DNA from: Anticarsia gemmatalis
Taxonomy: Eukaryota > Arthropoda > Insecta > Lepidoptera > Erebidae
DNA: 64,000 bases
NCBI RefSeq assembly: GCF_050436995.1
Contig: NC_134775.1
Location: forward strand, 2,457,124 to 2,521,123
Direction of reading: 5' to 3'
The position numbers and the translations under genes are program-made. The notes below the pieces were generated by a model. The model did not search any database, was not told the DNA's origin, and was given only the letters and a program-made list of their open reading frames with translations. Below, piece by piece: positions 10,751 to 21,896 of this stretch (position 1 is the first letter of the stretch; each line of letters begins with the position of its first letter).

Positions 10751-12165
10751 ATGCCGCCAAAAGGACAACGTATACTTTGCATAAACTGCAACGTCTGCAT
10801 AAACACATTACGACGTTATTTCGTTCTTGAGCTCAACACAAGAGTTATTTCTTTACTTAGCGAGTGGATCTCAACAGTAATCGTAAGTATCTCTGCGTAT
10901 TATTAATTATTAATCTATACTAATATTATAAAGCTGAAGAGTTTGTTTGTTTGTTTGTTTGTTTGTTTGAACGCGCTAATCTCAGGAACTACTGGTCCGA
11001 TTTGAAAAATTCTTTCAGTGTTAGATAGCCCATTTATCGAGGAAGGCTATAGGCTATATATCATCACGCTACGACCAATAGGAGCAGAGTACCAGTGAAA
11101 AATGTTACAAAAACGGGGAAAATTATGATTCTCTTATGTGACGCAAGCGAAGTTGCGCGGGTCAGCTAGTAAGAAATAAATATGAAGGTAAAAGTTCTAA
11201 TCAAAGTAACAAAGCTTATTTAAAATGTATGAAATACTTAATACAACAAACAGTTCGAAAGATTGGCATATATAAGTAAGTCCGAAAGATGTACAATATA
11301 TTAACTAGCATAAGTAACATGTAGTTCTGTCATGTTATTTATATTCGTTTTGATATGTTAATCTGTCTACAAATAAATATATCATTATATATATTAAATT
11401 AAGGCATTTACATAATGTTCGCAATCTGCTTTTATTGTAATTGTCCTTTTCAGATTACTGAACAGGATTACATTTGTGAACCTTGTAATGAACTCCTCAT
11501 GAGAACTATAAACCAGCAATTAGCAACTGGCTCCGATAGTGCTCAAACTTCGGGATCAACTCAACCAGGTCGAAGACATGTTTGTAGTATCTGTGGACGA
11601 TCAATAGCTAAGTGTCAGAGCCATGCTGTTGTTTTTGATCATCCTTCAGAAGAGCAGAGACAGATACATGCAGTAATTGTTACAAGAATTGCACCACGTC
11701 AGGTACCTATAATATAATATGTTATTCCCACACATTCACATCTATGTTTCTGTATTGTTAATTAGTTGTTTATATGGATTGTGTTTTCACTACAGATAAT
11801 GTAATTGACTGACTTTACAAACAATGTAAACTGTTGAATTTATATATTACAATGGGAACTGAATGCAGTAATTTACTTATATTTGGACAAGGAAATTAAG
11901 AGAAGAGTTACATCCATTATATTCATATTGGATATTTTTTCTTTTATAGATAATGTCATCTGATAGAATTTGTCACTCATGTTGGATGAGTTGTAAACGT
12001 GCTGCCATGCGTATTGAGCATGTTGATGAAGCCCGTGGAGAGCCTCCTGTCCAAGATGTAGACAGTGAAACAGGGGACTCTGAGCCAGTCGTTCCTGAAC
12101 CCATTGAAGAGAGTCCAGAAGTGCCTGCTGTAGCTGTACCTATAGTACGAGATCCGACCGCGTGA
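10751..12165 (+). CDS. Left-arm palindrome gene: 198-residue paired-cysteine protein, three exons
   Basis: Exon 1 is 10751-10882 (44 codons, MPPKGQRILCINCN), donor GTAAGT. Exon 2 is 11454-11702 (83 codons), acceptor TTTTCAG and donor GTACCT. Exon 3 is 11950-12165 with stop, acceptor CTTTTATAG. All introns are phase 0. The product has CxxC pairs CINC, CEPC, CSIC and CHSC. ITEQDYICEPC and MSSDRICHSCW both read as a D-x-(I)-C-x2-C unit, suggesting small zinc-ribbon modules. The C-terminal third is acidic and Pro/Val-rich. I do not recognise the family firmly. Similar CxxC/CHSCW modules precede transposase domains in some insect elements. An identical gene lies inverted in the other arm. Helitron H2 sits in intron 1, and hAT sits upstream of exon 1. 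Confidence 0.65.
10914..11169 (+). mobile_element. Non-autonomous Helitron H2, complete
   Basis: It runs TCTATACTAATATTATAAAG...GTCAGCTAG. A 3' hairpin (CGCAA GCGAAG TTGCG) lies just before CTAG. The right arm shows the empty site ATTATTAATAAGAAATAA, giving insertion between A and T without duplication, the Helitron signature. It lies in intron 1 of the left-arm gene. Confidence 0.95.
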
Positions 12166-12901
12166 TTTATATGTTCACATGTTTGATGAATAAAATATAA
12201 TTTTTATCGATATTTATAACTAAACCAATGCAGATCCGCAAAGGTGGCCATCCAAATTTGGCCGCAATTAATTTTAATTAAAATGTAATTAATTATTTAT
12301 TTTTGAACAATTACGTTCACTTGTTTTTGTTAAAAAATATATTTCATTAGAAAGAAATATACCTGAGATACTGAGAAAGTTCAAGGTGCCATCCCTCACT
12401 TGGCCGCAACCTAATGTCAGCCAGGTGTAAACAGGTATAATTTCGTTAAATATATGCGTTCATAATGTATTATCATGTTATACATACCAAATTGAAGATT
12501 AATTCTTTCCCTACATGATGAGATATAGGTGCCTATGCAAAAATGCCCGCAAATAGTGACTGCCAACGATTAAAGATAAATAAAAGCGAGAGAAACTTAA
12601 GATAAACACCGCATGTCGAAATAAAGATAGAGCATGCCAGCTGCTTGTCGTTTTCATGCTACTGCGCATGCGTCCATAGATAAGGTACTCAACCAAATAC
12701 CGTACTGAATATTGCAATCATATGTTTTTGACAGTCTTATGCGCCACGTTGTTTTTTTTCAAGTCCAAAATTATAAAACTTTGTTCATATTAATATTGAT
12801 ATATTTCATTCTTAACGTTATTAAAACGTAAGAATAAAATGAAGAAGTGTTTTTTGTTGTGTAATGAAAAGCAAGAAGTGCTTAACTTTTAATATTTAAT
12901 A
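12166..12901. other. Left palindrome arm, 3' region of the gene and non-coding DNA
   Basis: AATAAA at 12189-12194 is a plausible poly(A) signal for the left-arm gene. Downstream, a 68-codon minus-strand frame (12511-12717) is duplicated in the other arm only because the whole arm is. No domain is recognised in it. The text GGCCGCAA...GTGCCATC occurs twice nearby. Confidence 0.5.
12189..12194 (+). terminator. AATAAA poly(A) signal of left-arm gene
   Basis: It lies 24 bases after the stop codon. The mirrored copy is at 21868-21873 on the minus strand. Confidence 0.5.
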
Positions 12902-13418
12902 CTAGCTGACCCGCGCAACTTCGCTTGCGTCACATAAGAGAATCATAATTTTCCCCGTTTTTGTAACATTTTTCACTGGTACTCTGCTCCTATTGGTCGT
13001 AGCGTGATGATATATAGCCTATAGCCTTTCTCGATAAATGGGCTATCTAACACTGAAAGAATTTTTCAAATCGGACCAGTAGTTCCCGAGATTAGCGCGT
13101 TCAAACAAACAAACAAACAAACAAACTCTTCAGCTTTATAATATTACTAGCTGACCCGCGCAACTTCGCTTGCGTCACATAAGAGAATCATAATTTTCCC
13201 CGTTTTTGTAACATTTTTCACTGATACTCTGCTCCTATTGGTCGTAGCGTGATGATATATAGCCTATAACCTTCCTCAATAAATGGGCTATCTAACACTG
13301 AAAGAATTTTTCAAATCGGACCAGTAGTTCCCGAGTTTAGCGCGTTCAAACAAACAATCAAACAAATAAACAAACTCTTCAGCTTTATTATATTAGTATA
13401 GATTAGTATTAGTATAGA
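12902..13418 (-). mobile_element. Non-autonomous Helitron H3, interrupted by H4
   Basis: The reverse-orientation element starts CTAGCTGACCCGCG and ends AGTATTAGTATAGA. The right arm (near 14440) preserves the empty site TTTAATATTGTTAAAAATTG, again an A/T insertion. H4 (13147-13402) splits its 5' terminal region. Confidence 0.93.
13147..13402 (-). mobile_element. Non-autonomous Helitron H4, inserted inside H3
   Basis: A complete 256-bp copy (CTAGCTGACC...TTAGTATAGA on the plus strand) sits between ATAATATTA and TTAGTATTAG of H3. It is a self-insertion at an A/T dinucleotide that gives a near-tandem appearance. Confidence 0.9.
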
Positions 13419-13736
13419 TTGTTAAAAATTGTAATAAAACAAAAGGAGATCATCCAGGCTCCATACATTTTTGGGCCTTTTTCAAAGTGCCGGCCAACAA
13501 AAACAAGTGGCATATATCGATAGAGCTAGCCATTTGGAGCAATAGTTAGTATGGCACCAAACCGGTAGGATCGCTTTGAACCGAGTTATACAGGTTTGAA
13601 GATTCATAATATTCAAACATTAATTTATTCATTTCTAAAAGTGCTGTGAAACATAAATAATGCTTGATTTTGCTAGAATTAACTATCTAAAGCAATTTTG
13701 ATTGTGAAGCGACCATTCTGAAGTTGATTTAAGGTC

Positions 13737-14125
13737 GTAAGCACACGTATCAACTCAGAAACGGGTCGTCACCGTATCAACTCGAGCTCATCAGTATTAT
13801 TTGTATGTAATTCCCTACTGTAACACAGTTATCGGAATCGTTATGTGATCGCCCCGGCTCACGACGATGGGAGTGGTGCGTATGCGCATTATGCATACAC
13901 CAGCACCCAGGGTGGAGTGCGGGGCTATGTGCAAATTCCGATGGAAGGGCGGGCATACCCTCTAAACCGCAACATGTGTCCTCATAACAAGGGCCCTCAT
14001 CACAAATCGTGCCCGAAGCACAAAATATTGTTCCACATGCCGATGAGTCGGACATAACAACCCAACGGCAACACTCTAGATGACCTCTTACCTAGACGAT
14101 GGTTTGTTAGTTGCACACAACCGAG
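13737..14125. other. Unique GC-richer loop at the palindrome centre
   Basis: This is the only part of the palindrome not repeated in inverted form. It is visibly richer in G+C than the arms. Both strands are open over much of it: plus 13845-14057 (70 codons) and minus 13777-14055 (92 codons, Cys/His-rich, MSDSSACGTIFC). GTATCAACTC occurs twice near the left edge. I do not recognise the product. It may be a captured fragment. Confidence 0.5.
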
Positions 14126-15056
14126 GACCTTAAATCAACTTCAGAATGGTCGCTTCACAATCAAAATTGCTTTAGATAGTTAATTCTAGCAAAATCAAGC
14201 ATTATTTATGTTTCACAGCACTTTTAGAAATGAATAAATTAATGTTTGAATATTATGAATCTTCAAACCTGTATAACTCGGTTCAAAGCGATCCTACCGG
14301 TTTGGTGCCATACTAACTATTGCTCCAAATGGCTAGCTCTATCGATATATGCCACTTGTTTTTGTTGGCCGGCACTTTGAAAAAGGCCCAAAAATGTATG
14401 GCGCCTGGATGATCTCCTTTTGTTTTATTACAATTTTTAACAATATTAAATATTAAAAGTTAAGCACTTCTTGCTTTTCATTACACAACAAAAAACACTT
14501 CTTCATTTTATTCTTACGTTTTAATAACGTTAAGAATGAAATATATCAATATTAATATGAACAAAGTTTTATAATTTTGGACTTGAAAAAAAACAACGTG
14601 GCGCATAAGACTGTCAAAAACATATGATTGCAATATTCAGTACGGTATTTAGTTGAGTACCTTATCTATGGACGCATGCGCAGTAGCATGAAAACGACAA
14701 GCAGCTGGCATGCTCTATCTTTATTTCGACATGCGGTGTTTATCTTAAGTTTCTCTCGCTTTTATTTATCTTTAATCGTTGGCAGTCACTATTTGCGGGC
14801 ATTTTTGCATAGGCACCTATATCTCATCATGTAGGGAAAGAATTAATCTTCAATTTGGTATGCATAATGTAGCGACATCATCGTACATATAATCGACGTA
14901 ACCAGATAAGGCACACCATAAGATAAAGTAGAGATTAAGTTATATAGCAAAAACGCACGTCCTTTATTAGTATATAAGCACTCAGTATATGTAAAATAAA
15001 TTACTTAAAAACCATCAAGTGTTTCACTACATCTGCTTGCCGGACCATCGGCAAAT

Positions 15057-15070
15057 TGGTGACCCCGACG
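15057..15070 (+). other. Primer binding site of the gypsy element
   Basis: TGGTGACCCCGACG starts immediately after the LTR end, the position and TGG start expected of a tRNA-primed minus-strand start site. Confidence 0.7.
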
Positions 15071-15112
15071 AACAGCAAGCAATTGATCAAGAAGAAAATT
15101 CGTCAAAACAAA

Positions 15113-15683
15113 ATGTACCCCTCAGCACAATCACCCTGCAAATCAAGCAACAACGCACAAGAAACCTTAGAAATAGCAGCCGGTACCTCCGTTTTATCCC
15201 GCATTCCGGAGTTTTGGAGGGACCAGCCCAGACTATGGTTTACGCAGTTTGAAGCAATAGTAGCACCGCAAAAACAAGGAGATGACTACAAATACTACAC
15301 TGTGACGTCAACGTGACGAAAATATGGACGTCAACAAAATGAGCGAAATCGCCGACAAAATATTAGCAAACTCAAAACTTACAGAAGTGTCAGCTGTGAA
15401 TCAAAACAAAACAAATGACGACACAATGACGTGCATATTAGCGCAGTTAGCAAATATGCGAGTGGAACTAAATGTAATTCAGCAAGGTCACAAAGACTAT
15501 CGACGCAGCGGTCAAGATTATTACAATCGTCAGCATTATCCATTAAGGTCAAGATCAAGAGCAAACAGCCGGGAAAGAAGACACCTTTGTTTTTATCACG
15601 ATAAATTCAGAAAATACGCGAAGAAATGCGTAAAACCTTGTGATTGGAAACAGGAAACAAACTCAGGAAATCAGGGAAACTAA
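15113..15683 (+). pseudogene. gypsy gag, frameshifted
   Basis: A first frame from ATG 15113 gives a capsid-like segment (RIPEFWRDQPRLWFTQFEAI) and breaks near 15310. A second frame from 15324 carries a Gln/Asn-rich linker, an Arg-Ser-rich stretch, and the C-terminal CFYHDKFRKYAKKCVKPC. That Cys/His pattern replaces the classical CCHC knuckle in several insect gypsy lineages, from memory. Gag would form the particle and package RNA. An internal deletion or indel separates the halves, so it is non-functional as it stands. Confidence 0.75.
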
Positions 15684-17431
15684 TCCAAGCACAGACTACG
15701 GCGGAACTCTGTGCTATCCACCCGTCCAACCGCCTCACTATTACCGACCGAAAAAGTGGTATTAGATATTTGATTGACACGGGAGCAAACATATCAGTTA
15801 TAAGCAAGCCACAGAGTCGCATAATCGCACAAAACGAACGTTATACACTCTATGCCGCAAACGGAACAAAAATCAAGACATACGGCGAAAAAACACTTAC
15901 ATTGAACTTGGGACTACGAAGAAGTTTTAAATAGAACTTCGTTATTGCCGACGTAACACAACCAATAATCGGAGCAGACTTTTTAGAGCATTTTAAATTA
16001 TTAGTCGACATAGCTGGTCGGAAACTAATAGATAGGGTAACTGAGCTGACAACGCCGGCAACCCTAATCACATCGACGCAGCAAACAATACGCACTATTG
16101 ACGTTGGAATCGACACACGCATCACCCAAATATTAAAAAAATACGAAGATATTACGAAACCGTCCTCACCCAGCTCTACTCCAAAACACAAGATTAAGCA
16201 TCACATTGTAACAAAAGGACCGCCAGTATCAGCACGCGCAAGACCACTACCCCCGGATAAATACCACATAGCAAAAAAGGAATTTCAAAATATGATGGAG
16301 CTGGGAATTTGTCGCCCCTCGGACAGCCCATGGGCAAGTCCTTTGCACATGGTGAAGAAAAAGAATGGTGAATGGAGACCATGTGGAGATTATCGAAGGC
16401 TCAATAGCACGACAGTACCGGATAAATACCCGCTTCCACGATTAACAGATTTCACTTACATATTAGAAAATAAGAAAATATTCAGCAAAATCGATATCCG
16501 GAAGGCTTACCATTGTATTCCCGTAGAAGACGTGGAGAAAACCGCTATAATCACTCCTTTTGGACTTTTTGAATTCCCTAGAATGCCCTTTGGTTTACGC
16601 AATGCAGCTCAAACTTTCCAACGATTCATAGATTCGCTATTTAGAGATTTGGATTTTGTATTCGTTTTTATCGACGATTGTTTAATCGCCTCGGAAAATG
16701 AAATAACACATATTCAGCAACTGGATACATTTTTCAGGCGTTAACAGGAAAACGGTATTACTATTAATCTCGAAAAATGTGATTTTCTCAAAAACTAAAT
16801 GTACTTTTTAGGCTATCACATAACTAGCCAAGGAATACGTCCAACAGAAGAGAAATACAAGGCAATAGTGGAATTCCCTAAACCGAAGACAATCAAAGAA
16901 TTAAGAAGATTTTTAGGCATGATTAATTTCTACAGAAACAACCTTCCACACGCCGCTCAATATCAAAACATCCTAAACGACTACCTGCATATCTCAAAAA
17001 AGAACGATAACTCTCCTATTCCTTGGACAACAGACGCCGAAAAAGCTTTTGAAAAATGCAAGGAAAACATTATGAACGCAGCATTGACAGTGCACCCTTC
17101 ACGCACGGCCACACTGGCACTCATGACGGACGCCAGCTCTACCTGTGTTGGCGCAGTTCTACAACAAAAAAATGGACGCATTTGGGAACCATTAGGATTT
17201 TTTTCAAGAAAACTAAGTGATACACAACAGAAATACTCAACATTCGATAGAGAATTACTCGGGATATATATGGCAGTCAAACATTTTCAAAGATTAATCG
17301 AAGGAAGAGAATTCACGATTTTTACGGATCATCGACCTTTGACTTACGTATTTTCTCAAAAATCGTCACCCAACGATACACCACGAAGAATACGTCAATT
17401 AGATTTTATTTCACAATATTCTACCACGTGA
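15684..17431 (+). pseudogene. gypsy pol: protease, reverse transcriptase, RNase H
   Basis: One frame, interrupted by stops at 15932, 16742 and 16796. Protease active site YLIDTGANISV lies near 15770. Reverse transcriptase runs from about 16290: HMVKKKNGEWRPCGDYRRLN, DKYPLPRL, and FVFIDDCLIAS, with FIDD in place of YxDD. Next come the thumb/connection (FLGMINFYR) and RNase H (MTDASSTCVGAVL, FTDHRPLTY). Domain order protease-RT-RNaseH-integrase is Ty3/gypsy-type. A small shift at about 17430 separates it from integrase. The stops are single-base lesions in otherwise well-conserved sequence. Confidence 0.9.
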
Positions 17432-18401
17432 CAATATTGTCGCAGACGCACTATCACGTATAGAACAAATAGATATGCCATCACCAATCAATTACGCTGA
17501 ATTAGCAAAATGTCAACTCAGCGACCAAGAATTAATAAGACTTCGTGACAATAAGAAATTGTTATTCAGAAACATCAAACTTCCGGGTTCTACAAAAAAC
17601 ATCAGTTGCGACGTATCTACTGGAAAAAATCGCCCTTATTTACCGGAAAAATTCCGAAGACAAGTTTTTGACGTCATCCACGGACTAAGCCATCCTGGGA
17701 AAAAAACTACAAGAAAGATGATAACGCAAAGATATTTATGGCCATCTATGAACAAAGACATTAACAACTGGTGTAGATCATGCATAGCTTGTCAAAAGTC
17801 AAAAGTGCAACGCCACACAATATCACCGGTCGGAAATTTCATGCCATCGCAGCGTTTCGAACATTTACACATAGATATCGTCGGACCGTTACTTATTTCT
17901 CAAGGAAAACGATATCTAATCACAATTATAGATCGCTGTACCTCATGGCCGGAAGTATTTCCCGTGGAAGACATTACAGCCGAAACGGTGGCTCGCACAC
18001 TATATGAGGGATGGATTTCAAGATTCGGATGTCCCGTACGTATTACTACAGACCAAGGACGACAATTCGAATCAAGAATATTCGAATCACTTTCACAATT
18101 TTTGGGAGTACATAGAATTAGGACAACGCCTTATCACCCACAATCTAATGGAATGATAGAAAGGTTCCATAGAACTTTAAAAGCAGCACTCACAACCAGG
18201 GAATCCAACGCTAACTGGGTGAATGAAATTCCATCCGTCTTACTCGGTTTGCGCAGCTGTGTACGAGAAGACACAGGATACAGTGCGGCGGAAATGATTT
18301 ACGGAACACCCATCAATCTCCCTGGAGAATTTTTTGAACCATCACACCAAAATTCAACGTACGAAGAATTCATCAAAAGTATCCAACGGGACATTTCATT
18401 C
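17432..18401 (+). pseudogene. gypsy integrase, split by a LINE
   Basis: The zinc domain shows the HHCC pattern (HGLSHPGKK...CRSCIACQKSK). The catalytic core shows HIDIVGPL, TDQGRQFES and HPQSNGMIERFHRTLK, the three acidic residues of DD35E in order. The frame runs from 17475 and is cut after IQRDISF near 18400 by a minus-strand LINE. The C-terminal part reappears at 20466-20757. Confidence 0.92.
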
Positions 18402-20459
18402 ATTCATTTATTGATAAAATATAAGTTTACAGTTTATCACCAAATCACTTATATCTATACTAATTGTACAAAAGGTTAGGCTAGAAATCTTATTAAGTAT
18501 CTAAACAAAAAAAAACATTGTAGATAAAATTCAATTCAACAAATACATACTATACATAATAACATTATCACTTTTATCTCTTGAACATGTTCAAATAATT
18601 AGAAATACTATTTAAAGTATCATGTATGGAGTCAAAAAATATATCAGCATCCGGATTGTGTGCTATAAATTTGTTGAGCAGTAAAATGGCTCTTGCAGTG
18701 GGACTGTTGTCAGCCTGAGGAGAGCGCCAGGTAGACGGGTAGGAGAAGAGCCTACGGTTTCTCCTTCCATTACCACGCATGTAATTATCGGGCACATGTA
18801 AGCAGACACACTCCCGTACGCTTGGATTGTCAATTTTGTTCACTAAGAGCAAATAATAGTGAACGATGTGCATATACTCACGCCTGGCTTGGAGCGTATC
18901 TAGTCCAACCATACCCGACACAAACATAGAAGGATACAGATACGGATAGTATCCATATTCGCGCTTGTAAAGGTACCTACAGAACTTGCGTTGGATTTTT
19001 TCTATAGTAGTGGTGTAAACGCTCTGTTGTGGACTCCATACTAATGCATTAAACTCTAATTTACTACGAACGTAGGCATTGTACAATAGTTTAATAACTT
19101 GGATGTTCCTAAACTGTGCTGATGTTCTCATTATGAACCCAAGACATTTGTTGGCGTCTTTACAGATCGAGAGAATATGCTCATGAAAATTGAGCTTATG
19201 ATCTACAATAAGACCTAGGTCCCTGATAGAAAGGACTCTCTGCATTGGTATTCCTGCGAGTTCGTAGTCATTAGTGAGTGGACTCCGCGATCGCGAGAAT
19301 GTAATAGTTTTACATTTAGAGACATTAAATGATAATTTATTCACTTGAGACCACTCAACAATAGCATCAATATCGCGCTGTAACATTATGCAGTCGTTGT
19401 TTCCAGTTACTGAAAGGTAAAGCTTTAGGTCATCAGCAAACATAAGGGATTCCGACACTGATATAACGCTAGGCAGGTCATTAATCATGATTAAAAACAA
19501 CGTAGGACCGAGGGTGCTACCTTGGCTTACGCCTGAACGGGTAAAATATTCCTCAGACCTATACCCATTCAACTTAACAAACTGCTTACGATCTTTAAGG
19601 TAATCAGCCATAAATTTTAGAAGAGATGTAGTATACCCTAGTGCAACAATTTTTTTTAAAAGTACGTCATTATCAACAAGGTCGAATGCTTTTTTAAAAT
19701 CTAGGTATATAGCATCTACTTGACAACCTGACTTAACCCTGGTGCTTATGTAGTCTACAAATTGAACGTGGTTAGTCAAGGTAGAGCGCCCATTACGAAA
19801 TCCATGTTGGCAATCGCTTAGGTGTCCTTTAATTTGTTTCGTTATGTTATTATTGAGAACGGACTCAAATACTTTAGCAAATACTGACAATACAGCAATA
19901 GGTCTAGAATTAGTTATATCTGATGATGAACCAGATTTAGGTATTGGTGTTACTCGGGACACTTTCCATTTGCTAGGGTATAAACCTTGCCTTAACGCCA
20001 GATTAAATATGTAAAGAAGAGGTTCTTCTAAAACTGACAGGCAGTCTTTAACTAGAAATGGGGGTATATTATCAGGGCCATATGCAGCTGTCACCTTTAG
20101 ACGGCGAACTGCACACCGAAGCTCGGTCATTTTTACTTGGCCAATAGAGACACTGGATGATAAATTTGTAAGAGGTGTTTCTTTCTCAGCTATATCCACG
20201 TCTAGTAATGGAGAGGAGTTATGGAAGACAGAGCTAAAATATTGAGCAAAGGCGTCAACAGCGACCTGTCCTTCTACAATTTTATTATTATATATATATT
20301 TACTAGCCTGCTGCCTACTTTTCCGTTTCTCCTTGACATATTTCCAAAAAGTTGTTGGTTCACGAGATATATTATTTTCCACTGTTGTTATGTAGTTATT
20401 ATATGCAACATTAATTACACACATGACGTCAATTCCAAAACATAGTGCAACCATTTTTA
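18402..20459 (-). mobile_element. 5'-truncated LINE (RT part of ORF2) in gypsy integrase
   Basis: The minus-strand frame 20454-18574 (626 codons, uninterrupted) is the reverse transcriptase and C-terminal part of a Jockey/CR1-type ORF2. It has GPDNIPPFLVKDC, DITNSRPIAVLS, HGFRNGRSTLTN, AIYLDFKKAFD, GVSQGSTLGPTLF and MFADDLKLYL, the RT blocks in order, with FADD as the active site. The endonuclease is missing through 5' truncation at about 20459. The 3' end has short ATGA-type tail repeats near 18400. A target duplication of about five bases (ATTCA) is possible but ambiguous against the tail repeats. Confidence 0.88.
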
Positions 20460-20465
20460 TTCACC

Positions 20466-20757
20466 CTGAATTGAACAAATGCTCGCACGTATTTGTGTGA
20501 TGCGATAGGTTAAGAAAAAGTCTGACTCCGCCCTATGAAGGGCCATTCCCAGTGATTAGCAGAACAGACAAAGCATTTATCATTAAAAGAGGAAATAAAG
20601 ACAATACAATATCCATTGACCGATTAAAACCTGCATTTACGATGAATAGTGAAACTATGTACGTGCCAATCTCAGAGAACACACAAAACAATTCAAGCAC
20701 GTACATCACGAGAACAGGACGAGCCGTCAAGCCAGTGGTACGATTTAAAAATAGCTG
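20466..20757 (+). pseudogene. gypsy integrase C-terminal domain
   Basis: The translation resumes the integrase interrupted at 18401: HPELNKCSHVFV, one stop, then LRKSLTPPYEGPFPVI, the GPY/F-type module of gypsy integrases. A chromatin or DNA-binding tail ends at the stop near 20757. Confidence 0.8.
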
Positions 20758-20831
20758 ATTCAAGCCAATCACCTGTATAAATACCCACGGCAATTAGAAG
20801 GAAAACATCATTCACCGTCAAAATCTCAAGA

Positions 20832-21068
20832 ATGGGCAACCAAAGTTCCAAGGACCAGATCACTTACAACACGGACAACTGCCTCAACCAAAACGAGGCA
20901 GACCAGCTCAAGAGCCTCGTCTTAGAAGAACTACGATGGACGAGGAACATCGCCATCGGACAAATCATAGTCTCCTTAGGAATTGCCCTCTTATACGGAA
21001 TAATGAAGACGGTGGACAAAAGAATACGATCAATAACAGGAAGTAATCAACATAAGTGCAACGGGTGA
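20832..21068 (+). CDS. Small extra ORF of the gypsy element with myristoylation-like start
   Basis: A 78-codon frame lies between integrase and the polypurine tract, where envelope genes sit in some gypsy elements. It starts MGNQSSKDQ, fitting the MGxxxS consensus for N-myristoylation, and has one hydrophobic segment (IAIGQIIVSLGIALLYGIM, residues about 40-58) followed by basic residues. This suggests a small membrane-attached protein facing the cytosol. I know of no firm function. It is intact while gag and pol are broken, which may be chance given its length. Confidence 0.55.
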   Translation: MGNQSSKDQITYNTDNCLNQNEADQLKSLVLEELRWTRNIAIGQIIVSLGIALLYGIMKTVDKRIRSITGSNQHKCNG

Positions 21069-21104
21069 TAACAAACATTTTTTTAATTATATATTTTTTA
21101 ATTA

Positions 21105-21117
21105 AGGGGGGAGTATA
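21105..21117 (+). other. Polypurine tract of the gypsy element
   Basis: AAGGGGGGAG lies a few bases before the 3' LTR start TGTAGCGAC, the expected plus-strand priming site. Confidence 0.7.
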
Positions 21118-21224
21118 TGTAGCGACATCATCGTACATATAATCGACGTAACCAGATAAGGCACACCATAAGATAAAGTAGAGATTAAGTTAGATAGCAA
21201 AAACGCACGTCCTTTATTAGTATA

Positions 21225-21498
21225 CTAGCTGACCCGCGCAACTTCGCTTGCGTCACATCCGAGAGATGGGTCATAATTTCCCCCGTTTTTGTAACATTAT
21301 TTACTGGTACTCTGCTCCTATTGGTCGTAGCTTGATGATATATAGCCTATAGCCTTCCTCGATAAATGGGCTATCTAACACTGAAACAATTTTTAAAATC
21401 GAACCAGTAGTTCTTGAGATTAGCGCGTTCAAACAAACAAACAAACAAACAATCATACAAACAAACAAACTCTTCAGCTTTATAATATTATTAGTATA
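21225..21498 (-). mobile_element. Non-autonomous Helitron H5 inside the gypsy 3' LTR
   Basis: The plus strand reads CTAGCTGACCCGCG...TTATTAGTATA. The 5' LTR of the same element shows the empty site TTAGTATATAAGCAC. The terminal GA (TC on the element strand) expected at its 5' end is not distinguishable here. It must postdate the gypsy insertion. Confidence 0.9.
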
Positions 21499-21896
21499 TA
21501 AGCACTCAGTATATGTAAAATAAATTACTTAAAAACCATCAAGTGTTTCACTACATCTCCTTGCCGGACCATCGGCAAATATAACATGATAATACATTAT
21601 GAACGCATATATTTAACGAAATTATACCTGTTTACACCTGGCTGACATTAGGTTGCGGCCAAGTGAGGGATGGCACCTTGAACTTTCTCAGTATCTCAGG
21701 TATATTTCTTTCTAATGAAATATATTTTTTAACAAAAACAAGTGAACGTAATTGTTCAAAAATAAATAATTAATTACATTTTAATTAAAATTAATTGCGG
21801 CCAAATTTGGATGGCCACCTTTGCGGATCTGCATTGGTTTAGTTATAAATATCGATAAAAATTATATTTTATTCATCAAACATGTGAACATATAAA

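Larger units (their letters stand above)
14868..21580 (+). mobile_element. Ty3/gypsy LTR retrotransposon in the right palindrome arm
   Basis: The 5' LTR is 14868-15056 (189 bp). The 3' LTR is 21118-21580 (463 bp including Helitron H5). Both begin TGTAGCGACATCATCG and end CATCGGCAAAT. The target duplication is ATAA (14864-14867, 21581-21584), confirmed by the uninterrupted sequence of the left arm. Primer-site-like TGGTGACCCCGACG follows the 5' LTR directly, and a GGGGGGAG polypurine tract lies just before the 3' LTR. gag and pol contain stops and frameshifts, and a LINE interrupts integrase. The LTRs outside H5 are nearly identical, so the insertion looks young despite the broken frames. Confidence 0.95.

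Noticed and set aside
12511..12717. 68-codon ORF duplicated exactly at 14628-14834
   Set aside because: Duplicated because it lies in both palindrome arms. No domain, no conservation beyond the arms, and no splice or start context.
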